Shown piece after piece: positions 35,970-47,543 of a stretch of DNA of 64,000 nt; the stretch's first letter is position 1; every line of letters begins with the position of its first letter. The DNA is from Pyrrhosoma nymphula (lineage: Eukaryota; Arthropoda; Insecta; Odonata; Coenagrionidae), in contig OY754334.1 in NCBI GenBank assembly GCA_963573305.1, positions 32,667,614 to 32,731,613 on the forward strand. The letters are read 5' to 3'. A model generated the notes under the pieces. It ran no database searches. It saw nothing but the letters and a program-made list of their open reading frames with translations, and had not been told where the DNA came from. The translations under genes were made by a program, and so were the position numbers.

Positions 35970-36557
35970 TTAGAACAAAGCATAATCAGTTGGTACAACA
36001 TTCAGTATAAAAGTATACGTTTCCAAATGCTTCCCTCGTTCATCGTAAACTGTACGATAGTCGATTACTGACTTTTCTCCAGTAGTGAATGTTACAGGTG
36101 GAGCGAAATCGGATTGGTCACCATCTGTTGATACTGTATAACATTTTGAAATAAACTTGGATTTTCCCTTAACAATGTTCTTCTTCTTTATATCGTAGAC
36201 GTGACACGTGATGAATGGGTCTTGTCTCTCAGCCTTCTCCAGCTTATCCTCCTCGAGTTTCAGCTGCTTGATCGTGGAGACGTTAAAGCGCTCCACTTCC
36301 TTTGTTTCAGGATTTTCAAATCCTGAGAATACTACACTTTTTCCCACGAGATTTATGACTTTGTTCATATGTTTGAAGATTGTATAGCATTTTTCCTGGA
36401 ATTCTATGCTGAGTTTAAGATCATTATCGTCGTTATTACCCAGTAGTGGTAATGGGAGGAGCACTTCATATATGCTGTTCACTTTATCCTTGAATTCGTG
36501 AACGAGGAGTTGGTGCTTCCCACCAAGCTCAGCTTTCACGGAGAGTAAGGTAGACAT
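35970..36557 (-). CDS. Hypothetical protein of the palindromic element (right-arm copy), 195 aa
   Basis: Identical translation to the left-arm gene at 25834-26421. It starts from the ATG whose first base is 36557, has the same inward orientation, and the same AATAAA-type signal overlaps the stop. Two identical copies converge on the spacer, so transcripts reading through would be complementary to each other and could form double-stranded RNA. Confidence 0.7.
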   Translation of the reverse strand: MSTLLSVKAELGGKHQLLVHEFKDKVNSIYEVLLPLPLLGNNDDNDLKLSIEFQEKCYTIFKHMNKVINLVGKSVVFSGFENPETKEVERFNVSTIKQLKLEEDKLEKAERQDPFITCHVYDIKKKNIVKGKSKFISKCYTVSTDGDQSDFAPPVTFTTGEKSVIDYRTVYDERGKHLETYTFILNVVPTDYALF

Positions 36558-36832
36558 CCCCACGTGTCGAATACTTGTCAGCGCTTATATCCCGCTTCGA
36601 TTTAACGCGCTTTTAGACTGTCTGAGAGGATGGATATGAGGGTGGGGGCACCTAAGAAAGGATTTCATATCTCACTGTTGCAATCGAATGCATCTGTGGG
36701 ATGTGGAAATGGTCTGGGCGACATCCAGATATATTCCCGAGGTTCGCGGAAGTGAAAGGCGAATGAAATTTCTATCTCCGTGAATAAATTAAGTATTCTA
36801 GTCACGTCTGTCCCGGGATGCTAAATCCTTTG

Positions 36833-37682
36833 TTTATGGTATGATACAGTTGAACTTTGGCATGGTGATGAAGGAACATCTTAGAACTTATACGACGAAA
36901 ATATGGGTACGCAATAAATCTTAGTTTTTTACGAGTAATTGTTGTTTATATAAAATCACTAATTGTAGGTAATTTACTCTTGCGATGTATGGTCTTTGAT
37001 ATCATTTATATGCTAAATTAACCCCGCTTTCACGTGGTACCATTGGGTTTTCGTTGAGTTTGTTAATAATGGATAAAATTGCTAATATTTACATAAAATT
37101 ACGTTTTTTTTACAAACGAAGTCTTGCTATCGACCTGGGGATGGAATTTATAAGGAACTTTGTTACGTAAAATTAACTCTTCTTTCCATTAGTGCTAATT
37201 GTTTATCGCTGGGAGTATTATTAAGCGAGATATAAGCTATTGTTTAATGCGTGTAATGATAAACTTTTATGGTATGATCCAGTTGAACTTTGGCATGGTG
37301 ATGAAAGAGCATCTTAGAATTTATACGACGAAAATTTGGGTACGCAATAAATCGTAGTTTCCGAGTAATTGTTGTTTATATAAAATCACTAATTGTAGGT
37401 AATTTACTCTTGCGATGTATGGTCATTGATATCCTTTATATGCTAAATTAACCCCGCTTTCACGTGGTACCATTGGTTTTTCGTTGAGTTTGTTAATAAC
37501 GGATAAAATTGCTAATATTTACATAAAATTACGTTTTTTTTACAAACTAAGTCTTTCTATCGACCTGGGGATGGAATTTATAAGGATCTTTGTTACGTAA
37601 AATTAACTCCTCTTTCCATTGGTGCTAATTGTTTATCGCTGGGAGTATTATTAAGCGATATATAAGCTATTGTTTAATGCGT
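36833..37682. repeat. S2/S1 tandem duplication, right-arm mirror
   Basis: Mirror image of 24709-25558. S2 maps to 36833-37252 and S1 to 37253-37682. Differences between S1 and S2 are the same in both arms, so the tandem duplication predates the formation (or last conversion) of the palindrome. Confidence 0.92.
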
Positions 37683-37909
37683 GTAGGTATTGTTTAATGC
37701 GTTTAATGCATGAGGGTGGGGGTATCTAAGAGAGGATTTCATATCGCGCTGTTGCAGGCGAATGCAGCTGTAGGTTGTGAAATGATTTGGGCGACATCCA
37801 GATATATTTCCGGGATTCGCGAAAGTGAAAGTGGACTGCAGTGTCTATCTCTATGAATAAATTAGTATTCCAGTCACGATTGTCGCCGGACGTACAAAAT
37901 AAACCTACT

Positions 37910-37915
37910 GGAGAA
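37910..37915. repeat. Right 6-bp target-site duplication (GGAGAA)
   Basis: Matches 24476-24481 exactly and directly abuts the last base of the right arm. Bases outside it (AGATGCC here, GCTTGCTA on the left) do not match. Confidence 0.85.
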
Positions 37916-39472
37916 GATGCCAAGAAGTCATCTGGGAAGAAATAGAATGTGATTTCGCGTAAATCTCTGAACCAGTGACCGATCGTAATTTCTATATCGG
38001 AATATACCTTCAACTTTCAACAAGATGTTTTTTGACTCTCTATTCCAGTTTTCATTTTCTTGAAAATTAGGTGTGGTTTCTTTTTGCGCCGAAAATCACC
38101 ATAAACTTCGTTTTTTTTTTAAATAATTCAGCTGCCAATGTCGGCAAAACATTTTATGTACTTGGTTTATCTTACGAAAACGAAACTATTGCTTATTTCT
38201 TCCTTATGATGGAGGTAGCCAAACGTACCATTTTATATAAGGTGAATTTTTTTGACAGAGAATAATAAGGAAGTATGTTTAAAAGCGTACTGCTTTTGTT
38301 AAATCTACTTCTGTGTATCATAAATATCGTATCGGCAGTGCCGTTATAACTACGAGTGGAGTATCAGTATCGAGTTGTATCGGCAAAACTGGCATTATCT
38401 ACTTACAAACCCTCCACGCATGTAATAGTTTCTTCCAGCTCACCTTCTCTTCTCTAGATGCGGATTGGTGCTAAAAGCAGCTCTACGTCCAAGGCATAAA
38501 ACAAAATCCCTTCCATGGAATTGCCCGCCGTCGGAAGACCAAGAAACTAAGCCAGTGACCTGCCTTTCCACTCCGTTAAATCTGCTCATCTTTCACACCA
38601 TAATGGATCCTATTTTTGGATCTCCGGGAAAGGGGATAAAATCATTTAATTTTTGAGTGGGTCATAAATTATTTTTGTCGGAATAATGAAAAGCCTGCGG
38701 AGCCACGGGGAGTTCAATAAAGATCACAATAAGGTGTCTGGCAAAATATGAAACGATTTAGCAGCCGTTGACTCCGTCATGTTGCAGAGAAACGCTGTGT
38801 ACTCATGGTAACCTGGGTTATTAGGGGCTTAAATTATGTTTTATTCCAGAAAAGTATTGCATGGCTAACGAACTAGGGTCAAAATCATAATAAAGGTACT
38901 TAAAACTGTGTAACTTCTTAAAAAGCAATTCTTTGTCACCCATATCAACTTTTATAAAACTATGCAATAACCGAGTATACGTGCTTTTATTTATTAATAA
39001 TAATATGGAAATATGAATAGGCCATTAATATTAATGAACTAGTGTTTCTTTAATTTATTAGGAAACATATTGTGCAAAGCATTGAAAAAAACTTGGAAGA
39101 GTTCATCCATTTATTGGATTTTTTGTCTACGGTAAAAAACCTAGGATTTAATGAAACCAATCACAAACCTATGGACGGTAGTGAGAGGGAAAGAAGGTAG
39201 AAGAAGTAGTAGTAGTAGCAGAGCGATAGACTTTGAAAATCCCTCCTCAACCCGTTATGATATGTTTGAGGATTATGGTATAATGTTTTCTCCATACTTT
39301 TATTGCGTTAAAAACCATCTAGTCAAAGATATATTAACGATACCAATTTCAACTGGAACTTCAATCAACCTTATTTGTAGCTGTTTGATGTATTTTCTTC
39401 ATCAATTCATTTTAGATTGAGCAAAACAAAACAATTCGGTCGGATCAATCATGAATTGAATCATTTGCGTAT
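37916..39472. other. Gene-free stretch
   Basis: No supported gene. A short (AGT)n tract lies near 39200-39222. Open frames of 60-90 codons are featureless. Confidence 0.5.
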
Positions 39473-39474
39473 TA

Positions 39475-39800
39475 CAAGGTGTGACCAAAAAAAGACCGGA
39501 CTGATTTTATTTCGCGCAAACCGTTCAACGGATCGAAACAAGACACAGTGCGCCATCTAGCTACACATCTGACGACTAAAACGAGAGGTGTTGCGTTTGT
39601 TTACGTCGAGTCGTTACGCAGCAGCAGCAGTACGTATCTTAACCTGTTCGTCGCGCCGTCCAACGGCAGCAATGAAGGAGGTAGAGGAACAGCGTGTGAG
39701 CGTGAAATTTTGTTTCAAACTTGGCAAAAGTGCTGCGGAGACATTTTGAATGATTCAACAAGTTATAAAATCAGTCCGGTCTTTTCTTGATCACACCTTG
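39475..39800 (+). mobile_element. Internally deleted mariner element (MITE-like), 326 bp
   Basis: Terminal inverted repeats of 36 bp (39475-39510 and 39765-39800) start CAAGGTGTGA and include AGACCGGACTGATTTTAT, with about two mismatches. They are flanked by TA dinucleotides at 39473-39474 and 39801-39802, the mariner target. After a leader of about 160 bp, ATG at 39672 opens 25 codons, KEVEEQRVSVKFCFKLGKSA and a few more, matching the N terminus of mariner transposases. The reading then meets a TGA and runs directly into the 3' inverted repeat. Roughly 1 kb of transposase is missing, so it is non-autonomous. Confidence 0.92.
39672..39752 (+). pseudogene. Mariner transposase N-terminal stub
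   Basis: The frame begins at ATG 39672 and encodes the first helix-turn-helix segment of a mariner transposase, ending at a TGA after SAAETF. The DD34D catalytic domain is absent. The overlapping frame at 39548-39790 is a shadow and not a gene. Confidence 0.8.
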
Positions 39801-39802
39801 TA

Positions 39803-42685
39803 TATGCCCTATCAGCCGCTGGCTTAGGTGAACTGTATCTAAGAATGCGGCCGAGAAATTTCTCATTTCGCATTAATCTTTGAATCTGTGGCTAATAATG
39901 ACGTACTTAGTGGGAGAGACCTTAAAATTTCACATTGATAACCGTTCATTTTCCGATTACTAAATGGCTAATGTATATTAATTTCAGGATTAGGACTTCG
40001 TTAATTTTTGCATTGATTGACAATTACTATTAAAATTGACCTTCTGAATCAACGTAGTTGCAGATAGCGCCAATAGTTGGTGGCATTCCGTGTACATGGT
40101 TATTTTAATTTCAACATCATGATTCCTAAAAATGTTTTTTAGAGCGTGTATTTATTTGACACTATATCTAAGAGGCATTTCCGAAGTCCAAAACATTGCA
40201 AAAAATTTCAGTTTTTTTTAGATTTGATGTATGACGCACGCATACGCGGTGACAGTGATGATGACATGAGGTCCGGACCCGCACCTCTCTCCCTGAAAAT
40301 TTGAATTTATTAAGCATAATAAGGGCACTAAAGGAGAGAGTCATATTATTTTTTAAATAAAGAAGGTTGATTATATTTCCCATTTTCTTTCAACAAAGCT
40401 TTAAATTAATATATTGATAATTTTAAAACAAAAACCCGTGGGTATTATATATTTTTTCAGGCACAGAAATAATTTTAAAAAATCGGCTGTTTCTCAGCGA
40501 TCGCAATTGCATCCTTAAGGAAATTTGAGCGAAAAATCATTTCATCTAGAATTTGATGAATTTGGCCTCATTTTAAGAAAAAAACTCCCATCTTTCCAAT
40601 GATATTAAAGTATTAACCCCTTACCGAACTAATTTTCGAGAAATTTGCCTGAAAACACAAGCTATTTTACATGGGAAAGATTACGGCTGTGCGCTCCAGA
40701 GGGAGAATATTGAAAAAAATAGGAATTTATAACACCTAGATTTCGTAAAAAAATTAAGGGTGTGTTGTTTGTATGTTTTATCAACTATTTATAAAAATTA
40801 ATTCATTCTCACATGAGTAATTTTTACAGAATCACAAAAAAACCTGCTGTTTTTAAGGATTATTAGTCGTGTGAAAAAAATGAGTCAAGTTAGATACTTA
40901 AATATATTTTTTAATTACTGAGAATTTTTGCCATTTATAACTATTTTTTTTGCGCCATCAAAGCTACAATAGTTACTTCATACTTCTTACAGACGCTGAA
41001 ATTAAATAATATAATTCGAATATGGTCTCCATTATGACTAGGGAACTATCTCTGTCAAACTACCTTCATTGCCTAAACATACAATTTTGTTCCTCATTTT
41101 CAAATTTTTTCACCCCTGCTCCCTTCTTATACTCAACATGGACCTCCCCCTCCGAAACAAAATCCTGGCTACGCCACTGCCCGGAGATGAACATGAACAT
41201 ACTTCCATTTTTCTCCGTGTTTTAGGATCTCGAAGATTTGATATTTCGAAAGGCAAAGGGGTGAGAGAAACCCGCGAATCCGAGAGAAAGAATGAAAAAT
41301 ATTGGGTCAGATTTAACATTTACAAAGTAGTCTTATTGATTTTTTTAAATGAGCAGAGGAGTCACCGAAGTCATCCTTTCATTTACAAGAGGCTTCGTCT
41401 ATTTCTGAACTCTCGTATGGACCTTGAGGACAATAGGTCGCGACTGTATGAGTCATAGAAATTAAGGAAGTACACACATATTTAATTGCGCCGTTGATAA
41501 AATAATGGTTTTACCGATTTTTTGGTTTTACCGATAGCGATTGCATGAGCCTCCTACAAACGTGTAATCGTGGCATTAAAGATGCGGTGGAGTCAAAAAG
41601 TATGTAATGAAGGGGGGGATGGGTGGGTACAACCACTGCACTATTACTACTACACCAGAAAAGGCATTATCTCACCGCAGGAGTTTCCATCGCCACGGCT
41701 GCATGCTAGTTGGTAGAAACAATACTATATTCACTCCACAGTGATTAAAAGATGGGAAAATGTGGCAAACGTTTGTTTGCAAAGTTTATACCAATCATAT
41801 TGAAAAAAAATCGCGTAATTGGATTCAGTCATTTCTCGAGAACGAAGGTTTCATGGGATTTTGGTAATCGTGCTAAGGGATGATTTTTTAGATAATTTAA
41901 GATTTCGATTAGAAATTTAAGAAAAGATAACTTTTGTGATCGTTATTTAAGTATCGTAAGACGATTTTTGACGCTTTTTCAAATGCCATGTTAAGACGGC
42001 GTAAGATTTGATGAACTCTCCCCATTTGAACTCTATACGGGAGTTAAAATTTATTTTTGAACGGACGCAAATAGATATACTTTTCGCTGAACGTTTTGTG
42101 CAACTTATAGAAGTGATGCACAATCAGGAGATAATAAGAATATGCCATATAATATTGTGGGATATTTTTAATGCTCACCACGTGTAATATACGATTGCAT
42201 TCTTTTGACCTTTTTCACGCGGAATTAAACACACCGATCTCCCTTCAGCACGCCTGTATTTGTGCTATAGTTGAACCTTGACCCTGTAACAACCGCTGTT
42301 TCTTTTACTTTTCGATATTTTAAGTGGGTATATACTTACGCTTTTATAATAGTTTCCTCGACGGATACTACGCGTTATTAGCAGGGCTAAGAACTACTTT
42401 TTTCGTCAGGAAATTATAAAAATGTGATACGAATACTCACGAATACATAAAATCTTACGTAAGATGACCTCGAACCCCCGCACCCCCTATATAAGACTCT
42501 GTAAGAAGAGCCTAAACCCTCTCTTCCCCCCTAAAGCGTCTGACACAATACTTGAATTGCCCTTGATCGAGGAGGATGCCATACGCCTTCCTGTGCGGGC
42601 CGCGCCTAGTTCCCCCCTGGACCCCGCAGTTCCCAACGAATTGCCTCGCTTCCACCACCCTCATGCCTCTTCTTATTGACATAAT
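39803..42685. other. Gene-free AT-rich stretch
   Basis: No supported gene. 41164-41182 holds CCTGGCTACGCCACTGCC, a short motif also present in inverted orientation near 63866 (GGGCGTAGCTAGG). It is probably a fragment of a common transposon end. Confidence 0.45.
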
Positions 42686-42848
42686 GAACTCGGTATGATT
42701 CCGCACTTTATTGCTCTAACCGACCCATGTTTTGGCATATTATTCCACTTTCAAGGTGAGGAATTTGAACTTGGCATATTTGAAAATGGCATAATATGCC
42801 GAAACCTGGGTCGGTTAGAACAATAAAGTGAGGAATCATACTGAGTTA
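42686..42848. repeat. Head-to-head inverted dimer of hammerhead-like motif
   Basis: The arms GAACTCGGTATGATTCC and its counterpart ending GGAATCATACTGAGTTAC enclose two outward-reading units. The plus unit has TTTGAAAATGGCATAATATG, then CCGAAACCTGGGTC, then GGTTAGAACAATAAAGTG. The minus unit has the same order with AAAAC replacing GAAAC. The CTGANGA box is degraded to TTGAAAA in both, so these are decayed copies of the family. Confidence 0.75.
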
Positions 42849-45459
42849 CTTACTTCATTTTGAAGAACAGCCCACAGACTAACGCCGGAGATAGTGTCTT
42901 ATTCCTCCCATAGGTCCTCTGCAAAATCCTTTTGCATTTTGGCGAGTTTCCACTTGCATTTTCGATAAGTATCTATTCCCCTTAGTCTATAATTACGCTC
43001 CTCAACCCGAGAAGCCGTTGGCAGCGATATTTATGCCAAACCAACGCATTTGGCCGCGCAGTAATGCAGTTATTCCTCAATAACTTAATCAACAATACCA
43101 CCAACATCAACACGCAACCCTGCAAGTCGTCGCAGGGGCGTGTGGCAGAGGGTGCTAGGACACCAGCCATGACAGAGAAGGGAATATGGAATAGGAGGGA
43201 GAAAATAGCGGTGAATTGCACGTTAAAGATGTGTCTTATGTTAGTGTAACGCTGTTTTCGTAATAATATTGGTTGTTGTTGTGATTTCCTTACCTTTTTA
43301 TTTTATTATAAAAATGAGAACCCCGCATCCTAATCCATTTATGAAAAAACACAGATTTATAACATTAAAAAGCTTCCATTCCGTTTTTTACCCCTCTCGA
43401 CCTAACGTAAATGAAATCGTGAAAAAATGTTTTGGGGAAATTGAATTCTGCTTTCGTAAAAAGGTTGAGGAAACGTTTTTCTAAAGAGCACCGTCAATAT
43501 GAAAAAAATGGCTTGGCTTTCGTTTTACAAAAGAAAACCTTTAAGGTGGCTGGAGTGATTTTGACTTGTGTACAGATTTGCGTTAAACATTGCATACGTG
43601 TTATTATTAATGGTGTCTACAGATAAAAGTGAAAAAAGTTGCTTTTTATTTATTTGGTTTTTTGGAAATTCAACGCTATTCCTGCGCGCAACCTTAAAAT
43701 GCATGAGATATATTTCGTAATAACTCGATTACATATATAAGGATTGTTTAAACGTGAAATAACACATTTAATGTTATTCTAATGGTTGCTAAAATTATCA
43801 AGGCGTCACTCAGAGTCATAGAGTTGAAAAACATATTTGAATATAATGTTGGCCAACATTCCGAATACCGCACCGAAAGCTATCAATTGATGGAGGCATA
43901 GCATGGCAATATGGCATTAAGGAAAAATGTAAAATATAGTGTTTGTATCATTTTCATTACCTTATTTATGGTGAGTTTTACCGCATAAACATATGTACTT
44001 AAATAAAATGTGGTCATAGTATTTTTTTGACTTACACGAAAAATTATGAAAACGTTCGTTCAGTGACCCACGATTACCTTAAGATTAGCCCATGTGTCAG
44101 TGCTTTCCTTTAAGGAATAGAAGGACGCAGATGTGATGTCTGTCCAGCCGTCTCTTTAGGCAGGGTGGTTGGATTGATGGATGAAACCTCGGAAGAGCGA
44201 CGCGACATAAGGATTTTATCCATGGGAATAGCATGCACGGTTCTATCCGAGTTTGTGTCTGTGCAATTAGCCTGGGAATTATTTTGTGACGTTAGACCTC
44301 AAACAGGGAGAAATTAGAAGAAAAATGTAAGTATGGAAATGTGATGTACCAATTAATATTTATCCAAGTGCTCATGAGTTCATGGAGACTTTATCGCATA
44401 TTGGGTCAGATTGTCTAACTTCATTGAGAAATTACTCCAACTATAAAAGATGCATAATAAGATGAGTTTATAATGGAAATGGGTAGATTTCTGTTAATGG
44501 CCTGAAAATAATCGGAAAGTTCCCAAAATCTGTAAAAAATGTTAGACACGTCAAATGAAGATATTTCTTTCGCAAGATGTTTTAATACTCTTACAGCTCT
44601 GAGACACGTCGATTGTTCACTTGAAATAAATCATAATGCGAGTAAATGAAGCGTTGATAAAATTATGCGGCAGTTTGCTTTCTAACAACTAACTAAGAAT
44701 TAACGGGAGATGTCTTGTTGGGGTATATTCGGGATCTCTTTGGATCAAATTCTGCATTGCTGCCGACGTATCGATGGCCGATGATTGGATGAGCAATGTA
44801 TTATTTTTTATCTCGGCCATTTTTTAAGCCATTATTATCCTTACTTAAGGTGGTCTACCTATTAAGGTAGCTTTAACTTGGGTTGATTGATCCTCCTAAG
44901 ATTCATCTATAGCCACCGGAACGTATCACATTGCTCCATTCATTTCTTTTTTCACCACGAAAAAGAACAAGAGTAAGATAAGGTACGTCCTACCTCTCGT
45001 CATCCCGTACATAGAGCCTCTTTCTTCCTCTTTCCCTCTCACTCACCATCCTCCCCTACATCAGGATCTTGCATCTCATCACTCGCTCAGTCTGCCAGCT
45101 TCAGCTTTTTCCTAATTTCCTCCAGCAGCCTCCCCTCCTGACCAACCATTTCACGCATCTCGTCGTTTGGCCTCCTTTCCTTCCATCGCATTTTCTACCT
45201 TCTCCTCCACACCCACATCTCACACGCCTCCAAACTTCTCTTATACTTTTCCTCGATGTTGAGGTTTCTCCATAATGAAACGTTTACCTCATTATTACAC
45301 TCTTCACTAGTCTTTTATTATCACTCTTGAAAATGTCCGTGCTATCAGTTCTCTCCCATTAGCACATCATAAATCTTACTACACAATTTTTTTACACAAC
45401 TGAAAAATGTTTACCGAGTATGAATGGGCTATTATAAAGCCTGCGGTAAAATATAATAT
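42849..45459. other. Gene-free stretch
   Basis: No supported gene. Pyrimidine-rich 45010-45260 is open in one frame but encodes a low-complexity Pro/Leu/His peptide and is not considered coding. Confidence 0.45.
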
Positions 45460-45740
45460 GATAACGCAACCTGGACGTTGAGGCAGGAGGATGAGAATAG
45501 ATTGGAGGCGTTTGACGTGTTGATGTGGAGAAAATGAATAAGGCAAATGAAAGATAAGGGGAGAGCAGGTAGTAAGGGGCGATGGGATGCTGAATGCTAT
45601 GATAGAGGGAAGGATATTGGTGAGAGATTAAGGAATAGAGAGAAAAAATATGCTTCATTGATGGGATGAAGAGAAGGTAGGACATTATAGCTGATTTGAA
45701 GAAGGATATTGTGTTAGGTGGTAGGTTCAGCAGTTATTTA
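45460..45740 (+). pseudogene. Non-LTR retrotransposon C-terminal remnant
   Basis: The plus-strand reading gives WTLRQEDENRLEAFDVLMWR, matching the WTL...D...LEAFE.W.WRRM block in the C-terminal region of many arthropod LINE reverse transcriptases. Frameshifted pieces resembling the following VGH...EG region come next. Stops and frameshifts show decay. It has the same protein region as the minus-strand remnant at 60300-61135. Confidence 0.6.
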
Positions 45741-46549
45741 TAGAATATAAATGTATCTTTTTCTTCCTATATCGGTAGATAACATCTGATAGTAATGAAT
45801 TTATTTCATCGAGTCGATTCATATGCCGTTCAAGATGTTCTAATGACGTATTTTTTTACTTTTGATTTTCCTGTTTTCTCGGGGCTTGCTAACAGCTTTC
45901 GAATACGTCCACCGGATTGCAGGTGGTGCAGGAGGCCATCCTTGTGAATTATGGCTCAAATATGATACGAAAACTCACAAAGATGCCACCGCGACTTGGC
46001 AATAGGCAGCCAAAACCCGAAAGAAGGGGCAGCAGTCCTTATTTATACGAGTGTGTTAGACGAATAGCGTTCACGTATCGTTGATTTTAATGTAGAGAGA
46101 ACTCAAGAATTTCAGAGAACTTACGTATTCAACACAAAATAGCAAATTTTCCCTGTCAGAATAACCCGTATCAATCAGGGACAACGCCTGCTATGGCGAT
46201 ATTGCCAGAAGGTTTTATATATTTGAACAGGCGTCAAGTAGTCCTTCACAATGAGACGTCCCAGGCGGACGAGCACAACAATTGAAGATCTGATAGGTAT
46301 CCCTCCGCTTAACGTCACCAATGGATTACCATTCAAATTAAAAAATCCCATCTAAAAAGTGTAAGTGGGGACCAAGTGGGTCGCTAATGCAACACCCGTT
46401 ACACTAAAGGCGTGTTAAGATTTACTTTAGTACTGCAGGCTGAGAGGCAACAGGAAACCAAATCATTATTATCCCCTGGAGATGCAGTGGACCAACATTT
46501 TCTACTCTGATGTTCAACCAGTTGTATTTTAACCCTACCTAAGTTTTCC
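45741..46549. other. Gene-free stretch
   Basis: No recognised gene, RNA or repeat. Confidence 0.45.
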
Positions 46550-46960
46550 CTTGTTCCCTTCCATTCCTTGGATCGGTTCACACAGCGACCGCAGCGTCCC
46601 CTGGCGGTCGAAGAGTAGGACGAATAATTCGGATTCGTTCCACGGCGCGGTCGTTCGGTTCGGCCATGCGTTTCGGATTTCCTTAACGAATTTACTTTAC
46701 CCTTCATCCCTTTCTCGCTCCCTCTCCCAAGTCCGAAAGGCTGCAGGGAATGACTCAAGGCGGAGTTGTTGTTTCCGAGTCTCTTCCCTTCCCCGCGACG
46801 CATGAGTTACCTAATCCACTCGGCAGTTTATATTCATGGAGGGGAGTTCCCTCTTCTCGTAACATCTTAATCAATGGGGAAGAAGCGTGGGGAAGGCAAT
46901 GGTCCTCCTCAGGCCGGAAGAAGAAGAAGAAAAAAAGAGATAATCGCCAAGCTTAGCGAA
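46550..46960. other. GC-richer island with CTCF-like site
   Basis: CpG-rich relative to its flanks. On the minus strand 46592-46609 reads GACCGCCAGGGGACGCTG, close to the CTCF insulator consensus. No exon could be delimited. Frames on both strands are open and Arg/Ser-rich, typical of GC-rich non-coding DNA. Confidence 0.35.
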
Positions 46961-47343
46961 TCGCGGAGGAGGTAAAAATAATACTCTCGAGGAATGCCAG
47001 TTTTTGCAACATCAAGAGATTCCCTTCGTTCTAATTATGTCTTCGGCCACGGCGTGGCGGTGGTTTTAATGGAGAGGGGTGGGGGTGTGTGCGGGACACG
47101 GTCGGAGGAAAGGGCAATTCCTCTCTGATCGTATGACTGACGATAAAGTTATTTTCACTCACTTTTACGCAGTTTCTAGCGAAGCAAAAATAGCCGTGGG
47201 TTTAAGAGTGTACTCATATTTGCCTAATGTAAGTGAAACTTGCATATACCTACCATGGTTAGGATGAATTAATAATATTTTATCAGGGTCTGGTGGAACT
47301 TGCACTTCGCGAAAGGAGAACTCTATGCAGTTATCCATGGATA
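46961..47343. other. Intergenic, nothing recognised
   Basis: No gene or repeat seen apart from short purine-rich runs. Confidence 0.45.
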
Positions 47344-47415
47344 AATGTTTAATGCGACCGGTTTTGGAAATGGCTAGACAATGATATAAAACTTCGAAAC
47401 CGGTCGTAAAACATT
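47344..47415. repeat. Decayed inverted pair of GAAACCGGTCG motifs
   Basis: AATGTTTAATGCGACCGGTT on the left and GAAACCGGTCGTAAAACATT on the right form an inverted pair. The central CTGANGA boxes of the hammerhead-like family are not recognisable here. Confidence 0.55.
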
Positions 47416-47543
47416 CATGTGAGGAACGTTGCAAAAAGTTCTGCTTTCGTTAAGATGATCGTTTAAATGCTGCAGGTAAGGAATTACTAATGAAAAATAG
47501 GAAATATGGATGGATTTATTTATTTCTGGAGCGACATTGAGGC

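Larger units (their letters stand above)
24482..37909. mobile_element. 13.4-kb palindromic mobile element with giant terminal inverted repeats
   Basis: The left arm 24482-30824 and right arm 31567-37909 (6,343 bp each) are reverse complements. Every segment I compared, and every translated frame in the arms, is identical. The symmetry axis is at 31195.5 and the unpaired spacer is 30825-31566. The outermost bases are 5'-AGTAGGTTT and AAACCTACT-3', flanked by the direct 6-bp duplication GGAGAA. Polinton/Maverick elements have 6-bp duplications and AG termini, so a palindromic derivative of such an element is the best guess. No DNA polymerase B, integrase, packaging ATPase, protease or capsid gene is recognisable, so family membership is inference. 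Arm-to-arm identity means recent formation or ongoing gene conversion. Confidence 0.85.
31567..37909 (-). repeat. Right arm of the palindrome
   Basis: Exact-looking reverse complement of 24482-30824; coordinates map as 62391 minus x. It therefore carries the same ordered set: ORF1 5' part, T3, T2, T1, U1, the 195-codon gene, R2, S2/S1 and R1, ending AAACCTACT at 37909 directly before GGAGAA. Confidence 0.93.

Noticed and set aside
24482..37909. Palindrome as an assembly or library artefact (hairpin read, duplicated contig end)
   Set aside because: Exact 6-bp direct duplications abut both outer ends and the spacer is asymmetric with distinct sequence in each half. An artefactual inversion would not generate these. 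It remains worth confirming with long reads.
24482..37909. Galileo/Foldback (P-superfamily) element
   Set aside because: Long inverted repeats with internal tandems fit, but Galileo makes 7-bp duplications and here only six bases match (the seventh differs on both sides). No P-type transposase was seen.
39548..39790. 80-codon frame inside the mariner element
   Set aside because: It is a shadow frame spanning the mariner leader and transposase start; the real frame starts at 39672.
41069..41458. 129-codon plus-strand frame
   Set aside because: It runs across a fragment of an interspersed repeat (CCTGGCTACGCC) and has no domain; judged chance.
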